Source: Polymorphum gilvum SL003B-26A1
Lineage (GTDB): Bacteria > Pseudomonadota > Alphaproteobacteria > Rhizobiales > Stappiaceae
Assembly (NCBI RefSeq): GCF_000192745.1
Contig: NC_015259.1
Location: 2,185,001 to 2,249,000 of the forward strand
Direction: 5' to 3'
DNA: 64,000 nucleotides
Under the pieces are notes generated by a model that saw only the letters and a list, made by a program, of their open reading frames with translations, did no database searches and was not told the DNA's origin. How positions within the stretch are numbered: position 1 is the stretch's first letter; each line of letters opens with the position of its first letter. Positions 32,100-42,272 of the stretch are shown here, piece after piece. The position numbers and the translations under genes were made by a program.

Positions 32100-33236
32100 A
32101 TGGATCTTTTCTCCTCGCTGTTTTCCGTCCTCGTCGGCTACGCGCTGCCGTTCCTGTTCGTGCTGACGGTCGTGGTGTTCTTCCACGAACTCGGCCATTT
32201 CCTGGTGGCCCGCTGGTGCGGAGTGAAGGTGGACGCCTTCTCAGTCGGATTCGGAACGGAACTGGCCGGATTCACCGACAGGAAAGGCACCCGCTGGCGC
32301 CTGTCTGCGATCCCGCTCGGCGGCTATGTGAAGTTCGCCGGCGACGAGAACGCCTCCAGCATGCCTGACCGCGAGCGCATCGCGGCAATGAGTGCGGAGG
32401 AACGTCGCAGCGCCTTCGTCGCCAAGCCGGTCTGGCAACGCGCCGCCGTGGTCGCGGCCGGTCCGATCGCCAACTTTCTGCTCGCCATCGTGATCTTCGC
32501 GTTCGTGTTCGCCGCCTTCGGCCGCGTGGTGACGTCGCCGCTGATCGAGAAGGTGCAGCCCGAAAGCGCCGCCGAGCAGGCCAACCTGCAGCCGGGGGAC
32601 CTTGTCCTGGCCGTGGACGGCAAGCCGATAACCACCTTCTCCGAACTGCAGCGCATCGTCACCGTCAGCGCCGACGTGCCGCTGCAACTCGACATCGACC
32701 GCAAGGGCGAGGTGCTGCGCATCGAGGTCACGCCGCAACACCGGGAGGTGACCGATTCGTTCGGCAACACCCAGCGCATCGGCCTGCTTGGTGTCACCCG
32801 AAGCCCCAAGCCCGAGGACCTGACGGTGATCCACTACGGGCCGTTGGAGGCGCTGGCGGAGGGGGCGCGGGAGACCTATTTCGTCGTCGAGCGCACACTC
32901 GGCTATCTCGGCGGCGTGCTGACCGGCCGGGAATCGGCCGATCAACTCGGCGGACCGATCCGGGTCGCCCAGGTCTCCGGCCAGGTCGCCACACTCGGCT
33001 TCGTGCCGCTGCTCAGCCTTGCCGCCGTGCTGTCGGTCAGCATCGGCCTGTTAAACCTGATGCCGATCCCGATGCTCGACGGCGGCCACCTAGTCTACTA
33101 TTTCGCCGAGGCCGTGCGCGGCAAACCGCTCAGCGAGCGTGTCCAGGATTTCGGCTTCCGGATCGGCATCGCCCTGGTGCTGATGCTGATGATCTTCGCG
33201 ACGTGGAACGACGTGCTGCGGTTGACGGACCTTTAG
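32100..33236 (+). CDS. rseP: RIP metalloprotease RseP
   Basis: 378-residue site-2-type intramembrane zinc protease involved in envelope stress signalling. Zinc motif FFHELGHFLVARWCG in the first helix, one PDZ domain (about residues 125-200, around LQPGDLVLAVDGKPITTF), and the third metal-ligand motif LNLMPIPMLDGGH. The ATG at 32100 gives the family N-terminus MDLFSSLF. Confidence 0.94.
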   Translation: MDLFSSLFSVLVGYALPFLFVLTVVVFFHELGHFLVARWCGVKVDAFSVGFGTELAGFTDRKGTRWRLSAIPLGGYVKFAGDENASSMPDRERIAAMSAEERRSAFVAKPVWQRAAVVAAGPIANFLLAIVIFAFVFAAFGRVVTSPLIEKVQPESAAEQANLQPGDLVLAVDGKPITTFSELQRIVTVSADVPLQLDIDRKGEVLRIEVTPQHREVTDSFGNTQRIGLLGVTRSPKPEDLTVIHYGPLEALAEGARETYFVVERTLGYLGGVLTGRESADQLGGPIRVAQVSGQVATLGFVPLLSLAAVLSVSIGLLNLMPIPMLDGGHLVYYFAEAVRGKPLSERVQDFGFRIGIALVLMLMIFATWNDVLRLTDL

Positions 33237-33389
33237 GCGGTTTCGTGGCATGACCGCAACGCATTCAAATGAAATCCCTTTCCCCGCGCGCCTGTGGTTG
33301 CGTATTCGGGAAAAGGATGTAAAACCACTTCGAATGCTGAGAATCTGACGAGGCCCCCCGGGGGCCCTTGAAAAAGGCATAGCTCGAAT

Positions 33390-35768
33390 ATGCAGCGATT
33401 GCGGAAACTCTCCTGCGCCGTTTTTCTGGCGGCATCGATCCTCGTGACCGGCGGGGGGCTTCCCGAGCCGTTCGGGCCCTTGGCCGTTTCGACGGCAGAG
33501 GCAGCCGTCGCCAGTGCGATCGTCGTGCGCGGCAACGCCCGCATCGAGGACGAGACCGTCATTAGTTATCTGACCATCTCGCGGGGGCGGTCCTATTCGG
33601 CCGCCGACGTCGACGAGTCGCTGAAGGCGCTGTTCGCGACCGGGCTGTTCGAGGATGTCCGCATCACGACGCAGGGCGGGACCCTGGTTGTCACGGTGAC
33701 CGAGAACCCGGTCATCAGCCGCATCTCGTTCGAGGGTAACAAGCGCGTTTCCGACGAGACCCTGAAAGGCGTGGTGCGCACGACCGAGCGCTCGATGCTG
33801 ACCCGCTCGAAGGTGGAGACAGACGTTCAGAACATTCTGGAAGCCTATCGCCGCACGGGCCGCTACCGCGCTTCCGTCGATCCGAAGATCATCGACCGCG
33901 GCAACAACCGCGTCGATCTCGTGTTCGAGATCAACGAGGGCGACAAGACCGGCGTCGAACGGATCACCTTCATCGGCAACAACAACTTCAGCGACCGCCG
34001 GCTGCGCGAGGTCATCCGCACGCGCCAGAGCGGACTGCTGAGCTGGCTGCGGACGACCGATACCTACGATCCGGACCGGCTGAACGCCGACCAGGAGTTG
34101 CTGCGTCAGTTCTACTACCAGCACGGCTATGCCGACTTCCGCATCGTCGCCGTGAGCGCCGATCTCGACCGCGAGCAGAACGTCTTCTACGTGACCTTCA
34201 CGCTCGACGAGGGCGAGAAGTACAAGATCGGCGACGTCGAGGTGCAGACCTCGCTGTCCACCGTCGATCCGGAGGCGCTGCGCCGCTACCTGCGCACCAA
34301 GAGCGGCGACACCTACAATTCCAAGCGCGTCGAGCAGACCCTGGAGGATCTCACCCTGCAGGTGTCGGAAGAAGGGTATGCCTTCGCGGAAGTGCGTCCG
34401 CGCGCCCTGCGCGACTACGAGAACCGGACCATCTCCCTCGTCTACAACATCGAGGAAGGGCCGCGGGCTTATGTCGAGCGGATCAACGTGCGCGGCAACG
34501 ACCGCACGCGCGAGTATGTCATCCGCCGCGAGTTCGACCTCGCCGAGGGTGATGCCTTCAATCGCGTGCTGCTGGACAAGGCCGAGCGCCGGTTGCGCAA
34601 TCTCGGCTTCTTCAAGGAGGTCCGCGTCACCACCGAGCGTGGCAGTGCGCCCGACCGCGTGATCATCAACGTCACCGTCGAGGAGCAGCCGACCGGCGAG
34701 ATCTCCTTCGGCGTCGGCTACTCGACCACGGACGGCATCATCGGCGACGTGTCGCTGAGCGAGAAGAACTTCCTCGGCCGCGGCCAGTACGTGAAGATCG
34801 GCGCCGGCGGCGGCACCGACACCCAGAGCTACGAGTTCGTCTTCCGCGAGCCGTTCTTCATGGGCCGCCGGATCGCGCTCGACCTCGAGGTCTATCGCCG
34901 CGTGTACGATGCCAACGATTACCGCAGCTACGACGAGGAGACGACCGGCGGCGGCATCGGCTTTACCCTGCCGCTGCGCGAGGACGAGCTTGCCCTGAAG
35001 GTGTTCTACAACATCTACGAGACCAAGATCTCGGATCCGAAGGGGATCGCCAAGAACCTCGCGACCTGCCCCGGCAGCGGCCTGTCGAACGCGGTCTGCG
35101 ATTCGCTCGGCTCCTCGCTGACCTCGCTTGCCGGCTACGCGCTGTTCTACAACACGCTGGACAACAACATCGATCCGTCGGAAGGCATCTTCGCGAAATT
35201 CCAGCAGGAATTCGCCGGGCTGGGTGGCGACGCGCAGTTCATCCGCACGACGGCCGAGGCCCGTGCCTACCGTGAAGTGCTGCCCGACATGGGCCTGGTC
35301 GGCAGCGTGGCGCTGCGCGGCGGCCACATCCAGGCCATCGGCAGCAAGCGCCTGCGCGTGTCCGACCAGTTCATGTTCGGCGGCGACCTGGTGCGCGGCT
35401 TCGAGAACCAGGGCATCGGCCCGCGCGACATGTCGACGACCAACCGGGATGCGCTCGGCGGCCGCTTCTACGTCGCCGGCAGCGTCGAGACGACCTTCCC
35501 GTTCCCGGTCATTCCGGAGGAATTCGGCCTGAGCGGCGCCCTGTTCGCCGATGCCGGATCTCTGTGGGATGCCGACAAGGACCTGGTCAACATCGTGGGT
35601 GCCAACAACGTCGCCTCGAACGGCTTCGAACTGCGCGCTTCGGTTGGCGCGGGCATTCGCTGGCGCTCGCCGTTCGGTCCGCTGCGGGTCGACTTCGCCT
35701 GGCCGGTGATGAAGGAAGATAGCGACAAGACGCAGTGGTTCCGTCTGAGCGGCGGCACCAAGTTCTAA
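33390..35768 (+). CDS. bamA: Outer membrane protein assembly factor BamA
   Basis: 792-residue Omp85 protein that folds beta-barrels into the outer membrane. Signal peptide in about the first 38 residues ([18 protein letters not shown] ... AEA), five POTRA domains to about residue 430, and a C-terminal 16-stranded barrel with the segment [20 protein letters not shown] and final [10 protein letters not shown]. Preceded by a 153-nt gap after rseP that probably contains its own promoter. Confidence 0.96.
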   Translation: MQRLRKLSCAVFLAASILVTGGGLPEPFGPLAVSTAEAAVASAIVVRGNARIEDETVISYLTISRGRSYSAADVDESLKALFATGLFEDVRITTQGGTLVVTVTENPVISRISFEGNKRVSDETLKGVVRTTERSMLTRSKVETDVQNILEAYRRTGRYRASVDPKIIDRGNNRVDLVFEINEGDKTGVERITFIGNNNFSDRRLREVIRTRQSGLLSWLRTTDTYDPDRLNADQELLRQFYYQHGYADFRIVAVSADLDREQNVFYVTFTLDEGEKYKIGDVEVQTSLSTVDPEALRRYLRTKSGDTYNSKRVEQTLEDLTLQVSEEGYAFAEVRPRALRDYENRTISLVYNIEEGPRAYVERINVRGNDRTREYVIRREFDLAEGDAFNRVLLDKAERRLRNLGFFKEVRVTTERGSAPDRVIINVTVEEQPTGEISFGVGYSTTDGIIGDVSLSEKNFLGRGQYVKIGAGGGTDTQSYEFVFREPFFMGRRIALDLEVYRRVYDANDYRSYDEETTGGGIGFTLPLREDELALKVFYNIYETKISDPKGIAKNLATCPGSGLSNAVCDSLGSSLTSLAGYALFYNTLDNNIDPSEGIFAKFQQEFAGLGGDAQFIRTTAEARAYREVLPDMGLVGSVALRGGHIQAIGSKRLRVSDQFMFGGDLVRGFENQGIGPRDMSTTNRDALGGRFYVAGSVETTFPFPVIPEEFGLSGALFADAGSLWDADKDLVNIVGANNVASNGFELRASVGAGIRWRSPFGPLRVDFAWPVMKEDSDKTQWFRLSGGTKF

Positions 35769-35863
35769 GGCGCGACCCCGAGACACGCTTGCGGCCGCCG
35801 CATCGCCGGCGGCCGTTTGCTGTTGCATACCCCTGTTGCAGACCCATGGCGCGGACAGAGCCG

Positions 35864-36916
35864 ATGTCGGATCCGATCTTCTTTTCTCCCCCTCCGCAGA
35901 CGTCTCTGGCCGAGATCGCGGCCTTCGCCCAGGCGGAGATCGTCCGCGGCGATCCCGACCTGCCGATCGCCGGGGTCGCGCCGCTGGAGGATGCGCGGGC
36001 GGGAATGCTGGTCTTCTTCGATAACGTCAAGTACCTCGACCGGCTTGCGGAAACCCAGGCAGCGGCCTGCCTGGTGGCGCAGCGGCACCTGACGAAGGTG
36101 CCCGAGGGCGTCGCCGCGCTGGTCTGCAAGGATCCGTACCGGTCCTGGGCGCTGGTGCTCGCCAGACTCTATCCCGACGCGCTGCGGCCAGCGCCGGTCT
36201 ATGGCCCGATCCATGGCGATGCTCGCGTGAGCGAGCGTGCCGTGGTGCACCCGCAGGCGGTGCTGGAGGACGGCGTGGTGGTCGAGCCCGGGGCGGTGAT
36301 CGGCGCCGGGGCGGAAATCGGCGCCGGCACCGTGATCGGCGCCAACGCCGTGATCGGGCAGAGCGTCCGCATCGGCCGCGACTGCGCCGTCGGCGCCAAT
36401 GCCACGGTTCAGCATGCCCTGATCGGCAACCGCGTCATCCTGCATCCGGGTGTGGCCATCGGCCAGGACGGTTTCGGCTATTCGATGGGCGCCGGCGGAC
36501 ACGTCAAGGTGCCGCAGGTTGGCCGGGTGATCATCCAGGACGACGTCGAGATCGGCGCCAACACGACCGTCGACCGCGGCGCCAACCGCGACACGGTGAT
36601 CGGCGAGGGCACCAAGATCGACAATCAGGTGCAGGTCGGTCACAACGTGATCATCGGCCGGCATTGCGTGATCGTGTCCCAGGTCGGCCTGTCGGGCAGT
36701 TGCACGCTCGGCGACTATGTCGCGATTGGCGGGCAGACCGGCGTCGCCGGCCACGTCGAGATCGGCATGGGTGCGCAGATCGCGGCGGTCAGCGTCGTCA
36801 ACGACACGGTTCCCGCGGGCGGGCGCTACGGCGGCGTGCCAGCCAAGCCGGTCAAGCAGTGGTTCCGTGAGGTCACGGCGCTGAAAAAACTGGCCGAACG
36901 CGGCGGGGATGCCTGA
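35864..36916 (+). CDS. lpxD: UDP-3-O-(3-hydroxymyristoyl)glucosamine N-acyltransferase
   Basis: 350-residue acyltransferase of lipid A synthesis. N-terminal uridine-binding domain followed by left-handed beta-helix hexapeptide repeats (from about residue 115) and a C-terminal helix ([16 protein letters not shown]). The catalytic His lies in [12 protein letters not shown]. The ATG at 35864 (MSDPIFF) is preferred; an ATG at 35846 is an alternative. Confidence 0.94.
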   Translation: MSDPIFFSPPPQTSLAEIAAFAQAEIVRGDPDLPIAGVAPLEDARAGMLVFFDNVKYLDRLAETQAAACLVAQRHLTKVPEGVAALVCKDPYRSWALVLARLYPDALRPAPVYGPIHGDARVSERAVVHPQAVLEDGVVVEPGAVIGAGAEIGAGTVIGANAVIGQSVRIGRDCAVGANATVQHALIGNRVILHPGVAIGQDGFGYSMGAGGHVKVPQVGRVIIQDDVEIGANTTVDRGANRDTVIGEGTKIDNQVQVGHNVIIGRHCVIVSQVGLSGSCTLGDYVAIGGQTGVAGHVEIGMGAQIAAVSVVNDTVPAGGRYGGVPAKPVKQWFREVTALKKLAERGGDA

Positions 36917-36980
36917 CAGGGCTCCCAAGCTCGGTTATGTAGAGCCAGGAACGTTCCGCTCAACGAGGGGCGAGGCAGAG

Positions 36981-37445
36981 ATGGAAGAAAAAGACAAGGC
37001 GACCCTGGGGTCGGCCGACATCATGCGGCTGATGGAATTGCTGCCGCACAGGTATCCGTTCCTGCTGGTCGACAAGATCATTGAGATGGATGGCGACCAG
37101 TCCTGCATCGGCATCAAGAATGTCACCATCAACGAGCCGCATTTCCAGGGCCACTTCCCGAGCCGCCCGGTCATGCCGGGGGTGCTGCTGATCGAGGCCA
37201 TGGCCCAGACCGCCGGCGCCTTGTGCGTGAACTCGCTCGGCGCGGATCACACGCCGCAACTGGTCTATTTCATGACCATCGACAAGGCCAAGTTCCGCAA
37301 GCCGGTCGGACCGGGCGACCGGGTCGAATTCCACGTCAACAAGATCAAGCAGCGGTCGAACATCTGGAAATTCGATGCAATCGCCAAGGTCGACGGCGTC
37401 AAGGTCGCCGAGGCCGAGATCAGCGCGATGCTCGTGGACGCCTGA
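36981..37445 (+). CDS. fabZ: 3-hydroxyacyl-[acyl-carrier-protein] dehydratase
   Basis: 154-residue hot-dog-fold dehydratase of fatty acid synthesis. Catalytic His in [17 protein letters not shown] and Glu in [12 protein letters not shown]. The ATG at 36981 has GAGGCAG just upstream; an in-frame ATG at 36909 inside lpxD is less likely. Confidence 0.95.
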   Translation: MEEKDKATLGSADIMRLMELLPHRYPFLLVDKIIEMDGDQSCIGIKNVTINEPHFQGHFPSRPVMPGVLLIEAMAQTAGALCVNSLGADHTPQLVYFMTIDKAKFRKPVGPGDRVEFHVNKIKQRSNIWKFDAIAKVDGVKVAEAEISAMLVDA

Positions 37446-37452
37446 GGAGCCA

Positions 37453-38256
37453 ATGGCCTCGATCCATCCCACCGCCGTCATCGAAGACGGTGCCGTCCTG
37501 GCCGACGACGTGCGGGTCGGACCGTATTGCACGATCGGCAGCAGGGTGACGCTGGGCGCCGGCGTCGTGCTGGAATCGCATGTCGTGATCGCCGGCTGTA
37601 CCACGATCGGGCCGCGCACTCATGTCTATCCCTTCGCCAGCCTCGGCCATCGGCCGCAGGACCTCAAGTATGCCGGCGAGGACACGGCGCTGGAGATCGG
37701 CGCGGACAACCAGATCCGCGAACACGTGACGATGAACCCGGGCACCGAAGGCGGCGGGGGGCTGACGCGCGTCGGCGACCGCTGCCTGTTCATGGTCGGC
37801 AGCCATGTCGGCCACGACTGCCGGGTCGGCAACAGCGCCATCTTCGCCAACAACGCGACGCTGGCCGGCCATGTCGAGGTGGACGACTTCGCCATCCTCG
37901 GCGGTTTGAGCGCCGTGCGCCAGTGGAGCCGGATCGGCGCTCACGCCATCGTCGGCGGCATGACCGGCGTCGAGTTCGACGTCATCCCGTTCGGGTCCGT
38001 GATCGGCGACCGGGCGCGTCTGGCCGGGCTCAATCTGGTCGGACTCAAGCGGCGCGGCTTCCCGCGCGAGCAGATCCACGCCCTCAGGGCGGCCTACCGG
38101 GCCCTGTTCGAGACCGAGGAGGGCACGCTGCGCGAGCGGGCGCGGCGGCTCGCTGAGGAGCAGACTGACGAACCGCTGGTCAGGATGGTGACGGATTTCA
38201 TCCTCGTCGAGGGCGATCGGCGGTTCTGCACGCCACGCAGCGGCTCGGACGACTGA
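37453..38256 (+). CDS. lpxA: UDP-N-acetylglucosamine O-acyltransferase
   Basis: 267-residue first enzyme of lipid A synthesis. Hexapeptide-repeat beta-helix from residue 1 (MASIHPTAVIEDGAVLADDV), catalytic His region GSHVGHDCRVGN, then a C-terminal helical bundle. 7 nt after fabZ, the usual order. Confidence 0.96.
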   Translation: MASIHPTAVIEDGAVLADDVRVGPYCTIGSRVTLGAGVVLESHVVIAGCTTIGPRTHVYPFASLGHRPQDLKYAGEDTALEIGADNQIREHVTMNPGTEGGGGLTRVGDRCLFMVGSHVGHDCRVGNSAIFANNATLAGHVEVDDFAILGGLSAVRQWSRIGAHAIVGGMTGVEFDVIPFGSVIGDRARLAGLNLVGLKRRGFPREQIHALRAAYRALFETEEGTLRERARRLAEEQTDEPLVRMVTDFILVEGDRRFCTPRSGSDD

Positions 38257-38284
38257 TCCCGCCGCGGTCGTGGAGACGCCGCCC

Positions 38285-39133
38285 ATGAAGCAGCCGATCG
38301 GAATCATCGCAGGAGGCGGTGCGCTGCCGGTCCAGATCGTCGCAGACCTGCGGGCGCGCGGCGAACCTGTCCTGGTGGTGGCGATCCGGGATGAGGCGGC
38401 GCCAGAACTTGCGGCCACTGCGGATGCAGAACTCGGCTGGGGCCAGATCGGACAATTGTTCAAGACCCTGAAGAGGGGCGGCTGCGACCGCGTGCTGCTG
38501 ATCGGCGCCGTCAGCCGAAGGCCGGATTTCGCCTCCGTGGTTGGCGACCTCGGCACCATGCGACGCCTGCCGACGATCCTGAAGGCGCTGATCGGCGGCG
38601 ACGACAGCCTGCTGACGCGGGTGATCGGCCTGTTCGAGGCCGACGGCCTCCGGGTCGTCGGTGTGCCCGACGTGGCCCCCTCGCTGCTGGCTCCGGCGGG
38701 GCGGATCTGCGGACGGGAGCCGGCCGATGGCGCGCTACGCGATCTTCGACTCGCCCACAAGGCGGTTGCTCGCCTCGGCGAACTCGACATCGGCCAGGCC
38801 GCTGTGGCGCTCGGCGGGCGGGTCATCGCCCTTGAAGGTGCCGAGGGCACCGATGCGATGCTCGAACGCTGCGCCGGTCTGCGCGCCAGCGGCCGGGTGC
38901 GCGCAAAGGGGCGCGCCGGCGTGCTGGTCAAGGCAGCCAAGCCCGGCCAGGACCTTCGGGTCGACCTGCCCACCATCGGGCCGCGGACCATTGACCTGGC
39001 CGTCGCCGCACAGCTTGCCGGCATCGCCATCGAGGCGGGACGCTCCCTGATCGCGCAACAGGACGAGACCGTGGCGCGCGCGGAGGCGGCCGGGCTGTTT
39101 CTCTACGGGCTGAACGGGGGAGAGGTGGCATGA
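38285..39133 (+). CDS. lpxI: UDP-2,3-diacylglucosamine pyrophosphatase LpxI
   Basis: 282-residue enzyme (DUF1009) that cleaves UDP-2,3-diacylglucosamine to lipid X, replacing LpxH in many alphaproteobacteria. Family segments IGIIAGGGALPVQI and VLVKAAKPGQDLRVDLPTIG are clear. ATG at 38285 chosen; a GTG at 38270 is in frame. Overlaps lpxB by 4 nt. Confidence 0.93.
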   Translation: MKQPIGIIAGGGALPVQIVADLRARGEPVLVVAIRDEAAPELAATADAELGWGQIGQLFKTLKRGGCDRVLLIGAVSRRPDFASVVGDLGTMRRLPTILKALIGGDDSLLTRVIGLFEADGLRVVGVPDVAPSLLAPAGRICGREPADGALRDLRLAHKAVARLGELDIGQAAVALGGRVIALEGAEGTDAMLERCAGLRASGRVRAKGRAGVLVKAAKPGQDLRVDLPTIGPRTIDLAVAAQLAGIAIEAGRSLIAQQDETVARAEAAGLFLYGLNGGEVA

Positions 39134-40326
39134 GCGGCGGCGTCCCGGCCGACAGGCCCTTGACGGTCTTTCTCGTCGCGGGGGAGGAGTCCGGCGACCT
39201 GCTCGGCAGCAACCTGATGCGGGCGCTGAAGGTGCAGTATGGCGGCCCGGTCCGCTTTCTCGGCGTCGGCGGCGGACGCATGGCGGCGGAAGGGCTGACC
39301 AGCCTGTTTCCGCTATCGGATATCGCCGTCATGGGGCTGACCGCCGTGCTGGCGCGCCTGCCGACCATCGTCCGGCGGGTCCACCAAACCGTCGATGCGG
39401 CGGTTGCGGCCGATCCCGACGTGATGGTGATCATCGACAGCCCGGACTTCACCCACAATGTCGCCAAGCGGGTACGCAAGCGTGCACCCCACATTCCGAT
39501 CGTCGACTATGTCTCACCTTCGGTCTGGGCATGGAGACCGGGCCGGGCCAGGAAGATGAGCGTCTATGTCGACCGGCTGCTGGCTCTGCTGCCGTTCGAG
39601 CCGGAGGCGCACCGGCGTCTCGGCGGTCCACCGACCTTCTATGTCGGCCACCCGCTGATCGAGAAGGCGGCGGAACTGAGACCAGCGCCGGGCGAGCGGC
39701 GGCCGCTGTCGGACGGCGCTCCCGTGCTGCTGGTCCTGCCGGGCAGCCGGGGCAGTGAGGTCAGCCTGCTGCTCGAGGACTTCGGCGCAACGGTGGAGCG
39801 CCTGGCGGCCGCGTTTCCCGGACTGGAGGTACTGCTGCCGGCGGTGCCGCACCTGGCCGAGCGGATCGCCGAGCGGGTGGCGTCCTGGCCGGTCAAGCCC
39901 CAGGTCGTCCTCGGCGAGGCGGCCAAGCATGCCGCCTTCCGCCGCGCTCATGCCGCGCTTGCCGCCTCGGGCACCGTGTCGCTGGAACTCGCCGCCTCGG
40001 GCGTGCCTATGGCGATCTGCTACAAGCTGGACTGGTTCTACCGCCGCGTGAAGCAGATCCACAGCATCGTGCCGATCGCCAGCGTGTCGTCCATGGTACT
40101 GCCCAACATCATTCTCGGGCGCAACATCGTGCCGGAATTCCTCGACGAGGAGGTGACGCCCGGCCGCCTGGTGCCAGTGCTCGAGGGGCTGCTGAGTGAA
40201 GGCCCCGCGCGCGCCGACCAGGTCGACGCGTTCAAGGAACTCGACGAGATCATGCGCCTTCCGGACGGACGCCCGCAGAGCGAAGCCGCAGCCAGGCTCG
40301 TGCTGGACCTGCTCGCCCCGACCTGA
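39130..40326 (+). CDS. lpxB: Lipid-A-disaccharide synthase
   Basis: 398-residue GT-B glycosyltransferase that joins lipid X and UDP-diacylglucosamine. N-terminal FLVAGEESGDLLGSNLM and VDYVSPSVWAWRPGRARKM are family signatures; the C-terminal ELAASGVPMAICYK nucleotide site is present. Start codon overlaps the lpxI stop, so translation is coupled. Confidence 0.95.
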   Translation: MSGGVPADRPLTVFLVAGEESGDLLGSNLMRALKVQYGGPVRFLGVGGGRMAAEGLTSLFPLSDIAVMGLTAVLARLPTIVRRVHQTVDAAVAADPDVMVIIDSPDFTHNVAKRVRKRAPHIPIVDYVSPSVWAWRPGRARKMSVYVDRLLALLPFEPEAHRRLGGPPTFYVGHPLIEKAAELRPAPGERRPLSDGAPVLLVLPGSRGSEVSLLLEDFGATVERLAAAFPGLEVLLPAVPHLAERIAERVASWPVKPQVVLGEAAKHAAFRRAHAALAASGTVSLELAASGVPMAICYKLDWFYRRVKQIHSIVPIASVSSMVLPNIILGRNIVPEFLDEEVTPGRLVPVLEGLLSEGPARADQVDAFKELDEIMRLPDGRPQSEAAARLVLDLLAPT

Positions 40327-40497
40327 TCCGTCGACCGTGCCCGTCGGTGCCGGCTCCGGCGCTTTCGCGTGGCCATCGGAACCGTCCCGACCACCTCAGC
40401 AGACCGAGATGACGGTTGCGCTGCCTTGAGGCGTTCGCCGGGCGGCAAGGGCGATCGGCGCCTGCCTTGCCTGCCGATCTCTGCCTGAAAGCACGAC

Positions 40498-40514
40498 GGC
40501 CGCCAGGGGCGGCC
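40498..40514 (+). terminator. Possible terminator hairpin downstream of lpxB
   Basis: 7-bp GC stem GGCCGCC / GGCGGCC with loop AGG, followed by TTC. No long T-run, so only a weak call. It lies in the 419-nt gene-free stretch between lpxB and gltA. Confidence 0.45.
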
Positions 40515-40547
40515 TTCAGCGTGTTGACAAACTTTCAGCCTCTCCAG

Positions 40548-40673
40548 TGTCATTCCGGCCAAGCGGAGCGCGAGCCGGAACCGGAGAGCCGCGGTGTCGA
40601 TGGTGTCAATGACGGAGACCGAGAGGCCCCGGCTCACCGATCCCGCATCTGCGCTTCGCTGCGTGCGGGATGA
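40548..40673. repeat. Dispersed palindromic intergenic element (alphaproteobacterial type)
   Basis: Begins TGTCATTCCGGCCAAGCGGA and ends with a hairpin-forming CCCGCA ... TGCGGGATGACG. The two ends (GTCATTCCGG and GGGATGACG) are inverted relative to each other, and an internal hairpin (CCCGCATCTGCG ... TGCGTGCGGG) is visible. This wording is typical of repeated intergenic elements in alphaproteobacterial genomes; only one copy is in this window, so the repeat nature is from general knowledge. Confidence 0.55.
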
Positions 40674-40696
40674 CGCGTTTGGAGGGGGGCAGCAGT

Positions 40697-40724
40697 CTGA
40701 AGGCCGCCCGCAGGCGGCCTTCAG
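40697..40724. terminator. Perfect hairpin between convergent lpxB and gltA
   Basis: 12-bp perfect stem CTGAAGGCCGCC / GGCGGCCTTCAG with loop CGCA, 21 nt beyond the gltA stop. No strong T-run on either strand; probably a shared terminator or mRNA 3'-end structure for gltA. Confidence 0.65.
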
Positions 40725-40745
40725 CAGGGTCAGGCAAGAAAGGGA

Positions 40746-42038
40746 TCAGCGGCGCTGCTCGATCGGCAGGTAGTCGCGCAGGGGCGCTCCGGTGTAGAGT
40801 TGGCGCGGACGGCCGATGCGCTGGGACGGATCCTCGACCATTTCCTTCCACTGGGCGATCCAGCCGACGGTGCGGGCGAGCGCGAACAGCACAGTGAACA
40901 TGTTGGTCGGGAAGCCGAGTGCGCGCAGCGTGATGCCCGAGTAGAAGTCGATGTTCGGATAGAGCTTCTTCTCGATGAAATACTCGTCGCTGAGCGCGAT
41001 CCGCTCCAGTTCGATCGCCACTTCGAGCAGAGGGTCGTCCTTGATGCCGAGTTCGCCGAGCACCTCATGGGTGGTCTTCTGCATGATGCGGGCGCGCGGG
41101 TCGTAGTTCTTGTAGACCCGGTGGCCGAAGCCCATAAGGCGGAACGGATCGTTCTTGTCCTTAGCGCGGGCGACGAACTCGGGGATGCGGTCGACGGAGC
41201 CGATCTCGGAGAGCATGTTGAGCGCGGCCTCGTTGGCACCGCCATGCGCCGGTCCCCACAGGCAGGCGATGCCGGCGGCGATGCAGGCGAACGGGTTGGC
41301 GCCCGAGGAGCCGGCCAGACGCACGGTCGAAGTCGAGGCATTCTGCTCGTGGTCGGCATGCAGGATGAAGATGCGGTCCATGGCGCGGGCCAGTACCGGG
41401 TTCACCTTGTACTCCTCGCAGGGCACCGCGAAGCACATGTGCAGGAAGTTGGCGGCGTAGTCGAGGTCGTTGCGCGGATACACGAACGGCTGGCCGATGT
41501 GATACTTGAAGGCCATGGCCGCGATGGTCGGCATCTTGGCGATCATGCGCAGTGAAGCGACCATGCGCTGGTGCGGATCGGAGATGTCGGTGGAGTCGTG
41601 ATAGAAGGCCGACAGGGCACCGACCACGCCGACCATGACCGCCATCGGATGGGCGTCGCGGCGGAAGCCGGTGAAGAAGCGCGACATCTGCTCGTGGATC
41701 ATCGTGTGATAGGTCACACGCTGCACGAAGTCGTCCTTCTGGGCGCGGGTCGGCAGCTCGCCGTACAGCAGCAGGTAGCAGGATTCCAGGAAGTCACCAT
41801 GGTCGGCGAGCTGCTCGATGGGATAGCCGCGGTAGAGCAGGGTCCCTTCGTCGCCATCGATGTAGGTGATCTTGGATTCGCAGGACGCGGTCGACGTGAA
41901 TCCCGGATCGTAGGTGAACATGCCCGTGTCCTTGTACAGGGACGAGATGTCCACGACCGAAGGGCCGATCGTGCCCTTGCGCACGTCATAGTCCTGCGTG
42001 TCGCCACCGATGGTGAGCTTGGCTTTCGTGTCGCCCAT
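40746..42038 (-). CDS. gltA: Citrate synthase
   Basis: 430-residue type II citrate synthase, the entry enzyme of the TCA cycle. The catalytic-site segments [17 protein letters not shown] and [16 protein letters not shown] are present, and the N-terminal beta domain ([18 protein letters not shown]) marks the hexameric Gram-negative form. A GGGGG-rich ribosome-binding site precedes the ATG at 42038. The 234 nt between it and gltX hold nothing recognisable. Confidence 0.96.
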   Translation of the reverse strand: MGDTKAKLTIGGDTQDYDVRKGTIGPSVVDISSLYKDTGMFTYDPGFTSTASCESKITYIDGDEGTLLYRGYPIEQLADHGDFLESCYLLLYGELPTRAQKDDFVQRVTYHTMIHEQMSRFFTGFRRDAHPMAVMVGVVGALSAFYHDSTDISDPHQRMVASLRMIAKMPTIAAMAFKYHIGQPFVYPRNDLDYAANFLHMCFAVPCEEYKVNPVLARAMDRIFILHADHEQNASTSTVRLAGSSGANPFACIAAGIACLWGPAHGGANEAALNMLSEIGSVDRIPEFVARAKDKNDPFRLMGFGHRVYKNYDPRARIMQKTTHEVLGELGIKDDPLLEVAIELERIALSDEYFIEKKLYPNIDFYSGITLRALGFPTNMFTVLFALARTVGWIAQWKEMVEDPSQRIGRPRQLYTGAPLRDYLPIEQRR

Positions 42039-42272
42039 TCAGGTAACCCCCTTTTCTGGAACATGCCGCGGCATCGTGGCTCGCGGAGCACCGCAGTTTC
42101 GTCGAAACCTGCTGGATGCCTGGTGCGGCGGGAGAAAGAGCTGACGACTGCGTAGCCCATTTGCGCAAGGCCCGCAAGCCGGATGCTGCAGCGCGCAGGT
42201 GCTCCGAACGGCCCCGGGAGAGCAGGTCTCCGGGGCAGGATCGGCCGCGGCCTCCCGCCCCGGAACCGGGGA

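Noticed and set aside
33240-33385. Possible dispersed repeat or small RNA between rseP and bamA (AACGCATTCAAATGAAATCC)
   Set aside because: Some resemblance to intergenic repeats of Hyphomicrobiales but no clear palindrome or second copy in the window.
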